Position numbers and translations under genes: made by a program
NCBI RefSeq assembly: GCF_003063575.1
Contig: NZ_NESC01000003.1
Coordinates: 124,001-188,000 of the forward strand
DNA from: Limnohabitans sp. Jir72
GTDB taxonomy: Bacteria > Pseudomonadota > Gammaproteobacteria > Burkholderiales > Burkholderiaceae_C
Reading direction: 5' to 3'
DNA length: 64,000 nt
Part shown: positions 42,684 to 51,417 of the stretch, in pieces
Numbering within the stretch: position 1 is the first letter of the stretch
Layout of the letters: each line of letters opens with the position of its first letter
Notes under the pieces: generated by a model
Database searches by the model: none
What the model saw: only the letters and a program-made list of their open reading frames with translations
What the model was told of the DNA's origin: nothing

Positions 42684-43432
42684 CAGGCCCACGCCTTCAA
42701 TGCCAAACCCGATGCCACAAGCCGCGCTCCAACGGGAGCAGACAACACCTCCTGCAACACTCCATCCCAATGCACATCGTCCCTGCTTGAGCCATCCAAG
42801 TCTGGCAGTACCTTGGAGCCCCATCGGAATTGCCAATCTTGCGGTGCTTGTTGCAACAAGCTGGGTAGACCGCCCACCAACGCCTGTGCCCCGCGCCGCG
42901 CAGCATCCATCTCTGGCTCCACAAGAGCCAAGCGCCACCCCTGAACTGCAGCAATCCAATTTTGGTAGTCAGCCACCAAGGATCTGGCACAACCGACCCA
43001 CCGGATTTGACCCGCCATACCTGCACCCGAGGCTTCGGATTCAAAATCAAAACTGACCTCTTCGGGCGGCAAACTCAAAGCTTGCGCGACCTCTAGCTGG
43101 ACCTCTGATGGCCACGCTTGTTGTGGCACATCCAACGGGCAAGCCATTTGGCCTGCAGCCAGCGCATGGGCAGGCACGCTCATGGCCAAGCGGTAACGCG
43201 GCCCGAACTTGGGACGAGGCGCATTCACCAGCGCCTGGCTGAGCCAAGACGCATGGATGACCGAAATGCCTTGCGGTGGCACGAGAACGTTCAAAGTGTG
43301 GACACAACACAAATCTGCACTTTGGCGAGTCAAGCCCAACAATACCCAAGCTGGGCCGTCCTGCGCCAGACCCCATGCTTGGCGCGCAACAACCCCCTCC
43401 ATTTTTTGCCAAAGTCGTCCAAATATTTGCAT
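42683..43432 (-). CDS. pilM: PilM-like type IV pilus protein (short, divergent)
   Basis: The 249-residue protein occupies the pilM place. Canonical PilM is an FtsA/actin-fold ATPase of about 350 residues. Here SEVQLEVAQALSLPPEEVSFDFE and WIAAVQGWRLALVEPEMDAARRGAQ match the PilM middle part, but the glycine-rich nucleotide loops are not evident and about 100 residues are missing. GGGAGCAGGTC precedes the chosen ATG. Open frame runs on upstream without similarity. It may have lost ATP binding. Confidence 0.72.
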   Translation of the reverse strand: MQIFGRLWQKMEGVVARQAWGLAQDGPAWVLLGLTRQSADLCCVHTLNVLVPPQGISVIHASWLSQALVNAPRPKFGPRYRLAMSVPAHALAAGQMACPLDVPQQAWPSEVQLEVAQALSLPPEEVSFDFESEASGAGMAGQIRWVGCARSLVADYQNWIAAVQGWRLALVEPEMDAARRGAQALVGGLPSLLQQAPQDWQFRWGSKVLPDLDGSSRDDVHWDGVLQEVLSAPVGARLVASGLALKAWA

Positions 43433-43546
43433 GACCTGCTCCCTTAGCGGGGTCTTCTTGACCCTCTGGTGCATCTTTTGTAACAGGTAATTCACGTTTC
43501 CACAAACAAAAACTAACTCCAAAGAGTTCAATTAATGTGAAGAAAC

Positions 43547-43576
43547 TTGGTGGAGATGGGTGAAGATTTTTATAAT
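43547..43576 (+). promoter_or_regulatory. Probable sigma70 promoter of mrcA
   Basis: TTGGTG (43547-43552) and a consensus TATAAT (43571-43576) are 18 bases apart, predicting a start near 43583 and a leader of about 36 bases. It lies in the 186-base divergent region between pilM and mrcA (43433-43618). Confidence 0.65.
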
Positions 43577-43618
43577 GCAACATGGTGGCCAGTCGGCTTG
43601 CCAAGCCTATCTCGCCCT

Positions 43619-46009
43619 ATGCCCTCCAAAGACAAACAACTGCCAGAGTCCGAACGCAACCCTCGTGGCTCGGCAACGACTTATGTGCCTTCATGGCTCT
43701 TGACACTCGCTGCATGGGGATCTGGCATCGCCATCGCCGGACTGCTTTCCATCTTGCTGGTTGTTGGTGTAGCCATGGTCGTGGCCTACCCCAACTTGCC
43801 CGATATTTCAGACTTGGCGGACTACAAACCCAAGCTGCCTTTGCGCATCTACACGGCCGATGGCCAATTGATGGGGGAGTTTGGTGAGGAGCGCCGCAAC
43901 CTCACGCCGATCAAAGACATCCCACAAGTCATGAAAAATGCCGTGCTGTCTATTGAGGACAACCGGTTTTACCAACATGGCGGTGTGGATTACCTCGGCA
44001 TTTTGCGAGCTGGCGTGGCCAATATCGGGCGCATGAAAAGCCAAGGTGCCTCAACCATCACCATGCAGGTCGCGCGCAATGTGTACCTGTCATCCGAGAA
44101 AACCTTCACTCGCAAGATTTATGAGATTTTGCTGACCTACAAACTTGAGAACATGCTGACCAAGGACCAGATCCTTGAGATCTACATGAACCAGATTTTT
44201 CTGGGCAACCGTGCTTACGGCTTTGCCTCGGCGGCTGAAACATATTTTGGCAAATCATTGAAAGACATCACCCTCGCCGAGGCGGCCATGCTGGCAGGTC
44301 TACCCAAAGCACCTTCGGCGTACAACCCCATCAGCAACCCCAAGCGCGCACGCTCTCGCCAGCTCTACATCATCGAGCGCATGGAAGAAAATGGTTACAT
44401 CAACTCAGAACAGGCCAAGGCAGCCAAAGCAGAACCACTCGTCTTGCGCACGTCAGGGGACAGACGCACTTTGCACGCCGAATACGTAGCCGAAACGGTG
44501 CGCCAAATGGTTTTTGCCCAATATGGCCAAGAAACTTACACCCGCGGTCTGAACGTTTACACCACATTGCAATCGACCGAACAGATGGCGGCCTATAAAG
44601 CCTTGCGACAAGGCATCATGGATTTCGAACGCCGACAGATCTACCGAGGTCCCGAAAAATTCATCGATCTGCCAGCGGACCCGAAGAAGATGGAAGACGC
44701 CATCGACGACGCCTTGGAGGAGCACCCAGACAACGGTGATGTGATATCTGCCGTGGTGCTGGAAGCCACGCCCCGCAAAGTGGTGGTTGTCCGACAAAAC
44801 GGCGAACAAATCAGCGTCACTGGAGACGGCTTGAAACCCGCGCAATCGGGCCTGTCTGAGAAAGCGCCACCCGCCAAGCAAGTGCGCCGAGGTGCCGTCA
44901 TTCGCATTGTCCAAACACCCAAGGGCGTCTGGGAAATTACCCAACTGCCAGAGGTAGAAGGTGCTTTCGTGGCCATCACGCCGCAAACCGGTGCCATCCG
45001 CGCTTTGGTGGGCGGCTTTGACTTTACAAAAAACAAATTCAACCATGTGACCCAAGCTTGGCGCCAGCCAGGCTCCAGCTTCAAGCCATTCATTTATTCC
45101 GCTGCCCTGGAGAAAGGCTTTACCCCTGCAACCGTGGTCAATGACGCACCTTTGTTCTTCGACGCTGGCGTGACCGGTGGTCAACCTTGGGAGCCCAAGA
45201 ACTATGACGGCACTTTCGATGGCCCCATGACTTTGCGCAAGGGCTTGGCCAAATCGAAAAACATGATCTCCATCCGAGTGCTGCAATCAGTGGGCCCTCG
45301 CAATGCACAGGAATGGATCGGTCGATTCGGTTTTGATGAAGAAAAACACCCGGCTTACTTGACCATGGCTCTGGGTGCCGGATCGGTCACACCCATGCAA
45401 ATGGCTACCGGCTATTCGGTCTTCGCCAATGGTGGTTTCCGTGTACAACCCCACTTGATCACACGAATTGCTGATCACAAAGACCGTGTACTGGTGGACA
45501 GCCCCGTTCCCGCACAGCCCGAAGAAGAACAACGCGCGATCCCTGCACGCAATGCCTTTGTCATGACCAGTTTGCTGCAAGAAGTCACACGCTCGGGCAC
45601 GGCCGCAAGGGCACAAGCCACGCTCAAGCGCCCAGACATTTACGGCAAGACCGGCACCACCAACGACTCGATGGATGCTTGGTTTGCGGGCTATCAGCAA
45701 AACCTGACCGCCGTGGTCTGGATTGGCTATGACACCCCTCGCAAATTGGGAGACCGTGAAACCGGCGGTGGCCTGAGCTTGCCGGTCTGGATCAGTTTCA
45801 TGGAAACCGCACTGCGTTCGATCCCAGTGTCCGAACCCGCCGTGCCAGAGGGCCTGGTCAATATCGGCGGTGACTGGATGTTCGACGAATTGTCTAAAGA
45901 AGGCAGCATCACATCACTGGGCATAGGTCAGGAAAACCATGCCAACAAGCCCCTTACGGCCCCTGCAAGCGACGAAAAGAACCGTATTTTGGATTTATTC
46001 CGCCGCTGA
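43619..46009 (+). CDS. mrcA: Bifunctional penicillin-binding protein 1a
   Basis: The 796-residue class A PBP has an N-terminal membrane helix (about 36-56), a glycosyltransferase domain with catalytic E113 (SIEDNRFYQHGG) and GASTITMQVARN, an OB-like insert at about 320-450, and a transpeptidase domain with S486/K489 (PGSSFKPF), SKN (AKSKNMISIR) and KTG at 677-679. It polymerises and cross-links peptidoglycan. The ATG at 43619 is chosen because the promoter lies just upstream; it lacks a clear Shine-Dalgarno. Divergence from pilM is a conserved arrangement. Confidence 0.95.
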   Translation: MPSKDKQLPESERNPRGSATTYVPSWLLTLAAWGSGIAIAGLLSILLVVGVAMVVAYPNLPDISDLADYKPKLPLRIYTADGQLMGEFGEERRNLTPIKDIPQVMKNAVLSIEDNRFYQHGGVDYLGILRAGVANIGRMKSQGASTITMQVARNVYLSSEKTFTRKIYEILLTYKLENMLTKDQILEIYMNQIFLGNRAYGFASAAETYFGKSLKDITLAEAAMLAGLPKAPSAYNPISNPKRARSRQLYIIERMEENGYINSEQAKAAKAEPLVLRTSGDRRTLHAEYVAETVRQMVFAQYGQETYTRGLNVYTTLQSTEQMAAYKALRQGIMDFERRQIYRGPEKFIDLPADPKKMEDAIDDALEEHPDNGDVISAVVLEATPRKVVVVRQNGEQISVTGDGLKPAQSGLSEKAPPAKQVRRGAVIRIVQTPKGVWEITQLPEVEGAFVAITPQTGAIRALVGGFDFTKNKFNHVTQAWRQPGSSFKPFIYSAALEKGFTPATVVNDAPLFFDAGVTGGQPWEPKNYDGTFDGPMTLRKGLAKSKNMISIRVLQSVGPRNAQEWIGRFGFDEEKHPAYLTMALGAGSVTPMQMATGYSVFANGGFRVQPHLITRIADHKDRVLVDSPVPAQPEEEQRAIPARNAFVMTSLLQEVTRSGTAARAQATLKRPDIYGKTGTTNDSMDAWFAGYQQNLTAVVWIGYDTPRKLGDRETGGGLSLPVWISFMETALRSIPVSEPAVPEGLVNIGGDWMFDELSKEGSITSLGIGQENHANKPLTAPASDEKNRILDLFRR

Positions 46010-46015
46010 GATGAA

Positions 46016-46040
46016 CGACACCCAAAAAGACGGGGTGTCG
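46016..46040. terminator. Hairpin between convergent mrcA and cyaY
   Basis: CGACACCC and GGGTGTCG form an 8-bp perfect stem around a nine-base loop (46024-46032). It sits between the mrcA and cyaY stop codons but lacks a good T-tract on either strand. Confidence 0.4.
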
Positions 46041-46051
46041 GGCAAACCAGC

Positions 46052-46381
46052 TCAAGCGCAGAAATTCAGCGTCATGCCCGACTGATCTGACGCGTAACGC
46101 GACAGACTGTTCCAAAACTCACCCTGGCCTTTGGTATCTTGCCAGAGCTGCCCATCAAAGCGGTAATGAAATCCTCCGCAGCGTGCCGCCAACCACACCT
46201 CATGCAAGGGCTTTTGCAGATTGATGACGATCTGGCTGCGGTTGGCGAAAGTCAAAGTCACCATGCCGCCCACGCGCTGGTTGTCGATGTCGGCATCGGT
46301 GTCGTCGTTCAGACGATCGCAACCCGTCTCTACGCCGGCCAGCAGGCGCTCGGCTTGGTCCATGAATTCAAGGTCGGTCAT
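46052..46381 (-). CDS. cyaY: Frataxin-family iron-sulfur assembly protein CyaY
   Basis: The 109-residue protein has the frataxin layout: acidic N-terminal helix ([16 protein letters not shown]), then [41 protein letters not shown] and [15 protein letters not shown]. Acidic residues on the first helix and strand bind iron and the cysteine desulfurase. Its start codon is only 12 bases from the divergent lptM start. Confidence 0.95.
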   Translation of the reverse strand: MTDLEFMDQAERLLAGVETGCDRLNDDTDADIDNQRVGGMVTLTFANRSQIVINLQKPLHEVWLAARCGGFHYRFDGQLWQDTKGQGEFWNSLSRYASDQSGMTLNFCA

Positions 46382-46393
46382 TACAATCGCGGC

Positions 46394-46672
46394 ATGTTGA
46401 AAGTACTGTGGATTTTAGTCAGGACGCTTACCCTTGCGGTATGTGCGGTCGCATTGTGCGCATGCGGGCAGAAAGGCGCACTCAAATTGCCAGACACGCC
46501 CGCCTCGGCAGGTCGCGCCACCTTACCGCAAAGCATCAATCCCTGGCACGTTGCGCCCCCACGGACCCAGCGCCCCAAAGCCCAAGCCCAAGACACCCTC
46601 CCGGCCGACACCCCTGCCGCGCCCGAACTGGGCAATGACACGACCCCCTCTTCCTCTTATCTGAAGCCATGA
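46394..46672 (+). CDS. lptM: LptM-like small lipoprotein
   Basis: The 92-residue protein has a type II signal with lipobox LCAC (C24), followed by the GQKGALKLP motif that marks the LptM/YifL family. LptM helps LptD reach its native disulfide state in the outer membrane. The rest is Pro/Ala-rich and disordered. The order cyaY (divergent)-lptM-lysA is widely conserved. Its stop overlaps the lysA start by four bases. The promoter must lie within cyaY because only 12 bases separate the two starts. Confidence 0.88.
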   Translation: MLKVLWILVRTLTLAVCAVALCACGQKGALKLPDTPASAGRATLPQSINPWHVAPPRTQRPKAQAQDTLPADTPAAPELGNDTTPSSSYLKP

Positions 46673-47958
46673 CCGCACCCTCCAACGCCCTTGCCTTGCC
46701 CGGACAACCTCACATTGCCTACCAGGGCAGCGAGCTCATGGTCGAAGGCGTGCGCCTGTCCGACTTGGCCCGAACGCATGGCACGCCGCTGTTTGTGTAT
46801 TCCAAAGCAGCCATGTTGTCGGCCCTGGCGGCCTACCAGCGCGGCTTTGCAGGCCGCCAAGCGCAAATTTGCTACGCCATGAAAGCCAACTCCAGCCTGG
46901 CCGTGTTGCAGGTGTTTGCCAATGCCGGGTGCGGCTTTGACATCGTGTCGGCTGGTGAACTGGCCCGCGTGCTGGCCGCTGGCGGTGACCCGGCCAAAGT
47001 GATCTTCTCGGGCGTAGGCAAGACCCGCGCCGAGATGAAGCAAGCCCTGAAAGTGGGCATTGGTTGCTTCAACGTCGAAAGCGAAGCCGAACTCGATGTG
47101 CTGAGCGATGTGGCTGCTTCCATAGGCCTCAAAGCCCCGGTCAGCCTGCGCGTGAACCCCAACGTGGACCCCAAGACCCACCCCTACATCTCCACAGGGC
47201 TGAAAGGCAACAAATTCGGCATTGCCCACGAAGACGCCTTGCGCGCTTACCGCCATGCGGCCAGTCTGCCGGGCCTGAAGGTGGTCGGCATCGATTGCCA
47301 CATCGGCTCGCAGATCACCGAGATGACGCCTTACCTCGACGCCATGGACCGCGTGCTCGACTTGGTGGCCGAGATCGAAGCGGCGGGCATTGCCATCCAC
47401 CACATCGACTTTGGCGGGGGCCTTGGCATCAACTACAACGGCGACACCCCGCCCGAGGCCGATGCCCTGTGGGCGCAGCTGCTGGCCAAGCTGGACGCAC
47501 GCGGCTACGGCCAGCGCCAGCTGATGATCGAACCCGGTCGCTCACTGGTGGGCAATGCAGGCGTGTGCCTGACCGAGGTGCTGTACCTCAAGCCCGGTGA
47601 GCAAAAGAATTTTTGCATCGTCGACGCGGCCATGAACGACCTGCCCCGCCCGGCCATGTACCAAGCCTTCCACCAGATCGTGCCCGTCACAGCGCAAGCT
47701 GGCGAAGGCACGGTGTACGACGTGGTCGGCCCTGTGTGCGAAAGCGGCGACTGGATTGGCCGCGACCGCCAGCTGCAGGTCGCAGCGGGCGACACGCTGG
47801 CCGTGCTGTCGGCGGGCGCTTACTGCATGAGCATGGCCAGCAACTACAACACCCGAGGCCGTGCGGCAGAAATCTTGGTGGACGGCACAACAAGCCACCT
47901 GATCCGCCAACGCGAATCGGCGTTCGACACCTTTGCGCTGGAGCAGCTGGTCGACTGA
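46669..47958 (+). CDS. lysA: Diaminopimelate decarboxylase
   Basis: LysA makes lysine from meso-diaminopimelate. The 429-residue fold type III PLP enzyme has K72 in CYAMKANSS, the glycine loop HIDFGGGLGINYNGD, EPGRSLVGNAG and the dimer-site cysteine in GPVCESGDWIG. The ATG overlaps lptM (ATGA), so lptM and lysA are coupled. A strong terminator follows. Confidence 0.97.
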   Translation: MTAPSNALALPGQPHIAYQGSELMVEGVRLSDLARTHGTPLFVYSKAAMLSALAAYQRGFAGRQAQICYAMKANSSLAVLQVFANAGCGFDIVSAGELARVLAAGGDPAKVIFSGVGKTRAEMKQALKVGIGCFNVESEAELDVLSDVAASIGLKAPVSLRVNPNVDPKTHPYISTGLKGNKFGIAHEDALRAYRHAASLPGLKVVGIDCHIGSQITEMTPYLDAMDRVLDLVAEIEAAGIAIHHIDFGGGLGINYNGDTPPEADALWAQLLAKLDARGYGQRQLMIEPGRSLVGNAGVCLTEVLYLKPGEQKNFCIVDAAMNDLPRPAMYQAFHQIVPVTAQAGEGTVYDVVGPVCESGDWIGRDRQLQVAAGDTLAVLSAGAYCMSMASNYNTRGRAAEILVDGTTSHLIRQRESAFDTFALEQLVD

Positions 47959-47979
47959 CCTCCTGAGACCACCACAGAC

Positions 47980-48007
47980 AAAGGGGCTGAATTTCAGCCC
48001 CTTTTTT
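47980..48007. terminator. Bidirectional terminator between lysA and the molybdoenzyme gene
   Basis: AAAGGGGCTGA and TCAGCCCCTTT form an 11-bp perfect stem with an ATT loop. T6 follows on the plus strand, giving a textbook terminator for lysA; the last bases touch the stop of the convergent molybdoenzyme gene. Confidence 0.88.
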
Positions 48008-50076
48008 CATGCCGGCGTGGCCGCTGAGCCCACCAAGGCGACCTGCACCAAACAGTCGTAAAACACAGGCGCCCGCCCCAAATCGGTCAGGTGCTGGCTG
48101 GTCAGTTCGTTGACGTTGGTGCCATTCAGGCCCAGCTTGCGCCACCAGATGCCCAAGCCATTGACCACGCCCGAACGCGCCCGCTGGTTGAGGCGAGCCT
48201 TGCAGTGGTAGGTGCCCCGGTCGTTGAACACGCGCACCACCGCGCCGTCGGCAATGCCGCGCTCGGCCGCGTCTTGCGGGTGCATCTCCAGCACCGGTTC
48301 GGCTTCGATGTCGCGCAGACTTTGCACGTTCACAAAGGTCGAATTCAAAAAGTTCCGCGCCGGTGGCGAAATCATCGCCAACGGATAGCGCCCGCCAGCT
48401 TGCGGCACTTCGTAGTTGGGCACATGGTCGGGCCAGCCGTCCAGGCCTTGGTCCACCAAGCGCTGGCTGAAGAATTCACAACGCCCCGAAGGCGTCGGGA
48501 AGCCGCCCTGCGCAAACGGTGCATCGGGCACCGGCAAAGAGGCAAAACCATGCGCCAGCAACTGCTCAAAATCATCCGCATCGCCGATGGCGCTGCGGCA
48601 CAGGCTTTCATCGCTCTGCGCAAAACACGGATCGTCAAAACCCATGCGCTGGGCCAGCGCCCGGAAGATGTCGGTGTTGGTGCGCGCCTGCCCCACCGGC
48701 GCAATGGCCGGGCGGTTGAGCAAGACATCGGTGTGGCCATAGCTGGTGTGGATGTCCCAGTGCTCCAGCTGCGTGGTGGCGGGCAAAATGAAGTCGGCGT
48801 AGTCGGCCGTATCGGTCTGAAAATGCTCCAGCACCACGGTGAACAGGTCTTCGCGGCCAAAGCCCTGCACCACCTTGCCCGACTCGGGGGCCACCGCCAC
48901 CGGGTTGCTGTTGTAGACAATCAAGGCCTCGATCTGCGGGCCGAACTCAGGGGATGCAGGACGCAACAAATCGTCCCCGATCGTGCTCATGTTGATGGTG
49001 CGCGGGCGCCGCTGGCCCAGCAAATCGGGCCGCTGCAAGGCGGCACGCCGCACCGGAAAATGGCCTGAGCTGCTCATGAGCAAGCCACCGCCCGGGTGAC
49101 GCCATGCGCCCGTCAGCGCGGGCAAGCAGGCCACTGCACGCACCGCATTGCCGCCACCGCGCACGCGCTGCATGCCGTAGTTCAAGCGGATCGCTGCGGC
49201 GGGGGTCGTGCCCCAGTCCTGGGCCAGTTGGCGGATTTGCGCGACGGGCACGCCACACACTTGGGCCGCACGCTCGGGTGACCACTGCAAGGCACGCTCA
49301 CGCAGCCCCTCCCAGCCCAAGGTGAAACGGTCGATGTAGTCTTGATCGAGCCAACCGTTGACGATCAGCTCATGCATCAAGGCCAGCGCCAGCGCGGCAT
49401 CGGTGCCAGGCCGAATGGCGATGTGTTCATGGCATTTGTCGGCGGTCTCGCTCTTGCGCGGGTCGATGCACACCAGTCGGGTGCCCTGGCGTTTGGCCTC
49501 TTGGGCGATGCGCCAAAAATGCAGGTTGCTGCCGATCGAATTGCTGCCCCAAATCACGATCAGTTGGGAATGGGCAAACATGCGCACCGGCATGCCCACT
49601 TTGTTGCCCAAGGTTTGCGTGAGCGCCTCGGCCCCCGCCGAAGCGCAAATCGTGCGGTCCAGCAACGACGCGCCCAGTTGGTGGAAAAACCGCGCCGCGA
49701 TCGACTCGCTTTGCACCAGGCCCATGGTGCCCGCATAGCTGTAGGGCAAGATGGCCTGCGGGTCACGCGCGGCGATGGTTTTCAGGCGGGCGGCGATCTC
49801 GTCCAGCGCCTCGTCCCACCCGACCGGCTCAAACTGACCCGCCCCCTTAGGACCCACACGCCTCAAAGGTTGCAGCAAGCGCTCAGAGTGGTAGGTGCGC
49901 TCGGCGTAACGCGAAACCTTGGTGCACAAGACCCCGTCGGTCGCAGCATGCGTTGGGTTGCCCTGCACGCGCACCGCTCGGCCGTTTTCCACCGTGGTCA
50001 GCAAGGCGCAGGTGTCAGGGCAATCGTGCGGGCAAGCGCCTCGCACCACGGTCTGAGCAGGGTCGGCAGTGGTCAT
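48007..50076 (-). CDS. Molybdopterin-dependent oxidoreductase (DMSO reductase superfamily)
   Basis: The 689-residue protein has an N-terminal 4Fe-4S site C15-x3-C19-x3-C23-x27-C51 (ACPHDCPDTC then LCTK), pterin-binding regions (VIWGSNSIGSNLHFW, VCIDPRKSETADKC, AIRPGTDAAL) and a C-terminal pterin domain (VRVFNDRGTYHCKARL). No signal peptide or Tat motif is present, so it is probably cytoplasmic. The metal ligand is not obvious; CASAGAEAL occupies the usual place. Substrate unknown. The start at 50076 is chosen because cysteine motif spacing fits; open frame further upstream is antisense to the M20 gene. Confidence 0.88.
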   Translation of the reverse strand: MTTADPAQTVVRGACPHDCPDTCALLTTVENGRAVRVQGNPTHAATDGVLCTKVSRYAERTYHSERLLQPLRRVGPKGAGQFEPVGWDEALDEIAARLKTIAARDPQAILPYSYAGTMGLVQSESIAARFFHQLGASLLDRTICASAGAEALTQTLGNKVGMPVRMFAHSQLIVIWGSNSIGSNLHFWRIAQEAKRQGTRLVCIDPRKSETADKCHEHIAIRPGTDAALALALMHELIVNGWLDQDYIDRFTLGWEGLRERALQWSPERAAQVCGVPVAQIRQLAQDWGTTPAAAIRLNYGMQRVRGGGNAVRAVACLPALTGAWRHPGGGLLMSSSGHFPVRRAALQRPDLLGQRRPRTINMSTIGDDLLRPASPEFGPQIEALIVYNSNPVAVAPESGKVVQGFGREDLFTVVLEHFQTDTADYADFILPATTQLEHWDIHTSYGHTDVLLNRPAIAPVGQARTNTDIFRALAQRMGFDDPCFAQSDESLCRSAIGDADDFEQLLAHGFASLPVPDAPFAQGGFPTPSGRCEFFSQRLVDQGLDGWPDHVPNYEVPQAGGRYPLAMISPPARNFLNSTFVNVQSLRDIEAEPVLEMHPQDAAERGIADGAVVRVFNDRGTYHCKARLNQRARSGVVNGLGIWWRKLGLNGTNVNELTSQHLTDLGRAPVFYDCLVQVALVGSAATPA

Positions 50077-50119
50077 GGTTTTGAGAGAACAAGCAAATTC
50101 CGATGAGCCATTGTGACCG

Positions 50120-50151
50120 AAGCCCCCCATAGGCTGCGATACAAGCCCCCC
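50120..50151. repeat. Direct repeat AAGCCCCCC in a divergent promoter region
   Basis: AAGCCCCCC occurs at 50120-50128 and 50143-50151, 23 bases apart, in the 126-base region between the molybdoenzyme and M20 gene starts. It may be a regulator site or chance. Confidence 0.3.
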
Positions 50152-50167
50152 AAAGACGCAGGGGTGA

Positions 50168-50196
50168 TGGCAAGGGCCACAAAGTCTCGCTAGACT
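50168..50196 (+). promoter_or_regulatory. Weak candidate promoter for the M20 gene, implying a leaderless mRNA
   Basis: TAGACT (50191-50196) is a fair -10; TGGCAA (50168-50173) is a poor -35 at 17 bases. Transcription would begin at about 50203, exactly the ATG, and no Shine-Dalgarno precedes it. Confidence 0.28.
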
Positions 50197-50202
50197 GTCT
50201 GC

Positions 50203-51417
50203 ATGAATCTCATCGACTCTATCCTCACCGACGCGGCCAGCATTGCGGCCATTCGCAAAGACATCCACGCCCACCCGGAGCTGTGCTTTCAAGAAGTGCG
50301 CACCGCCGACGTGGTCGCCCAGCAGCTGATCGACTGGGGCATCCCGGTTCACCGGGGCATGGGCACCACAGGCGTGGTCGGCATCGTGCGCGGACGTGAC
50401 GGTGGCGCTTGCGGCTTGGGCATTGGCCTGCGCGCCGATATGGATGCGCTGCCCATGCAGGAGTTCAACACCTTTGCCCACGCCAGCAAACACCAAGGCA
50501 AGATGCACGCCTGCGGTCACGACGGCCACACCGCCATGCTGCTGGCCGCGGCCAAGCACTTTGCCAAGCACCGTGACTTTGACGGCACCGTGTATTTGAT
50601 CTTCCAGCCCGCCGAAGAAGGCGGCGGCGGCGCCCGCGAAATGATCAAGGACGGCTTGTTCGACAAGTTCCCGATGCAGGCCGTGTTTGGCATGCACAAC
50701 TGGCCGGGCGCGCCCGTGGGCACCTTTGCCGTGAGCGCTGGCCCGGTGATGGCGTCGAGCAACGAGTTCAAGATCACCATCCGCGGCAAGGGCAGCCACG
50801 CCGCGCTGCCGCACAACGGCATCGACCCGGTGCCGATCGCTTGCCAGATGGTGCAGGGCTTTCAGACCATCATCACCCGCAACAAAAAGCCCGTGGACGC
50901 AGGCGTGATCTCGGTCACCATGATCCATGCAGGCGAAGCCACCAACGTGGTGCCCGACTCGTGCGAACTGCAAGGCACGGTGCGCACCTTCAGCATCGAG
51001 GTGCTCGATTTGATCGAGACCCGCATGAAGCAGGTGGCAGAGTCGATTTGCGCCGCCTTTGAGGCGGAATGCGAATTCGAATTTGAGCGCAATTACCCGC
51101 CCACCATCAACAGCGCCACAGAAGCCAACTTTGCACGCCAAGTCATGACCGGCATCGTGGGGGCTGAGCATGTGGTGAACCAAGAGCCCACGATGGGGGC
51201 GGAAGATTTCTCTTACATGCTGCAGGCCAAACCCGGGGCCTATGTGTTCATCAGCAACGGTGACGGTGCCCACCGCGAGATGGGCCACGGCGGCGGTCCC
51301 TGCACCCTTCACAACCCCAGTTACGACTTCAACGATGACCTGATTCCTCTGGGCGGCACCTATTGGGTAGCGTTGGCCACACAGTGGTTGGCCCAAGCCG
51401 CACACAGCAAGCCATGA
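50203..51417 (+). CDS. M20 family metallopeptidase / amidohydrolase (hippurate hydrolase-like)
   Basis: The 404-residue protein has the M20D pattern: HAHPELCFQEVRTA at the N terminus, RADMDALPMQE, the metal ligands C104 and H106 in HACGHDGHTAM, catalytic E138/E139 (QPAEEGGGGA) and a final HNPSYDFND. Relatives hydrolyse N-acyl amino acids such as hippurate or indole-acetyl conjugates; the exact substrate is not readable. The stop overlaps the next gene's ATG by four bases. Confidence 0.92.
   Translation: MNLIDSILTDAASIAAIRKDIHAHPELCFQEVRTADVVAQQLIDWGIPVHRGMGTTGVVGIVRGRDGGACGLGIGLRADMDALPMQEFNTFAHASKHQGKMHACGHDGHTAMLLAAAKHFAKHRDFDGTVYLIFQPAEEGGGGAREMIKDGLFDKFPMQAVFGMHNWPGAPVGTFAVSAGPVMASSNEFKITIRGKGSHAALPHNGIDPVPIACQMVQGFQTIITRNKKPVDAGVISVTMIHAGEATNVVPDSCELQGTVRTFSIEVLDLIETRMKQVAESICAAFEAECEFEFERNYPPTINSATEANFARQVMTGIVGAEHVVNQEPTMGAEDFSYMLQAKPGAYVFISNGDGAHREMGHGGGPCTLHNPSYDFNDDLIPLGGTYWVALATQWLAQAAHSKP

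Noticed and set aside
42683..43432. PilM as a frameshifted pseudogene
   Set aside because: The frame is open, preceded by a good ribosome binding site and coupled to pilN by TGATG; no matching PilM segment is seen in other frames upstream.
50077..51405. N-terminal extension of the molybdoenzyme frame to 1132 codons
   Set aside because: The extra 443 codons are antisense to the M20 amidohydrolase and resemble no domain. The Fe-S cysteine motif sits correctly when the start is at 50076.
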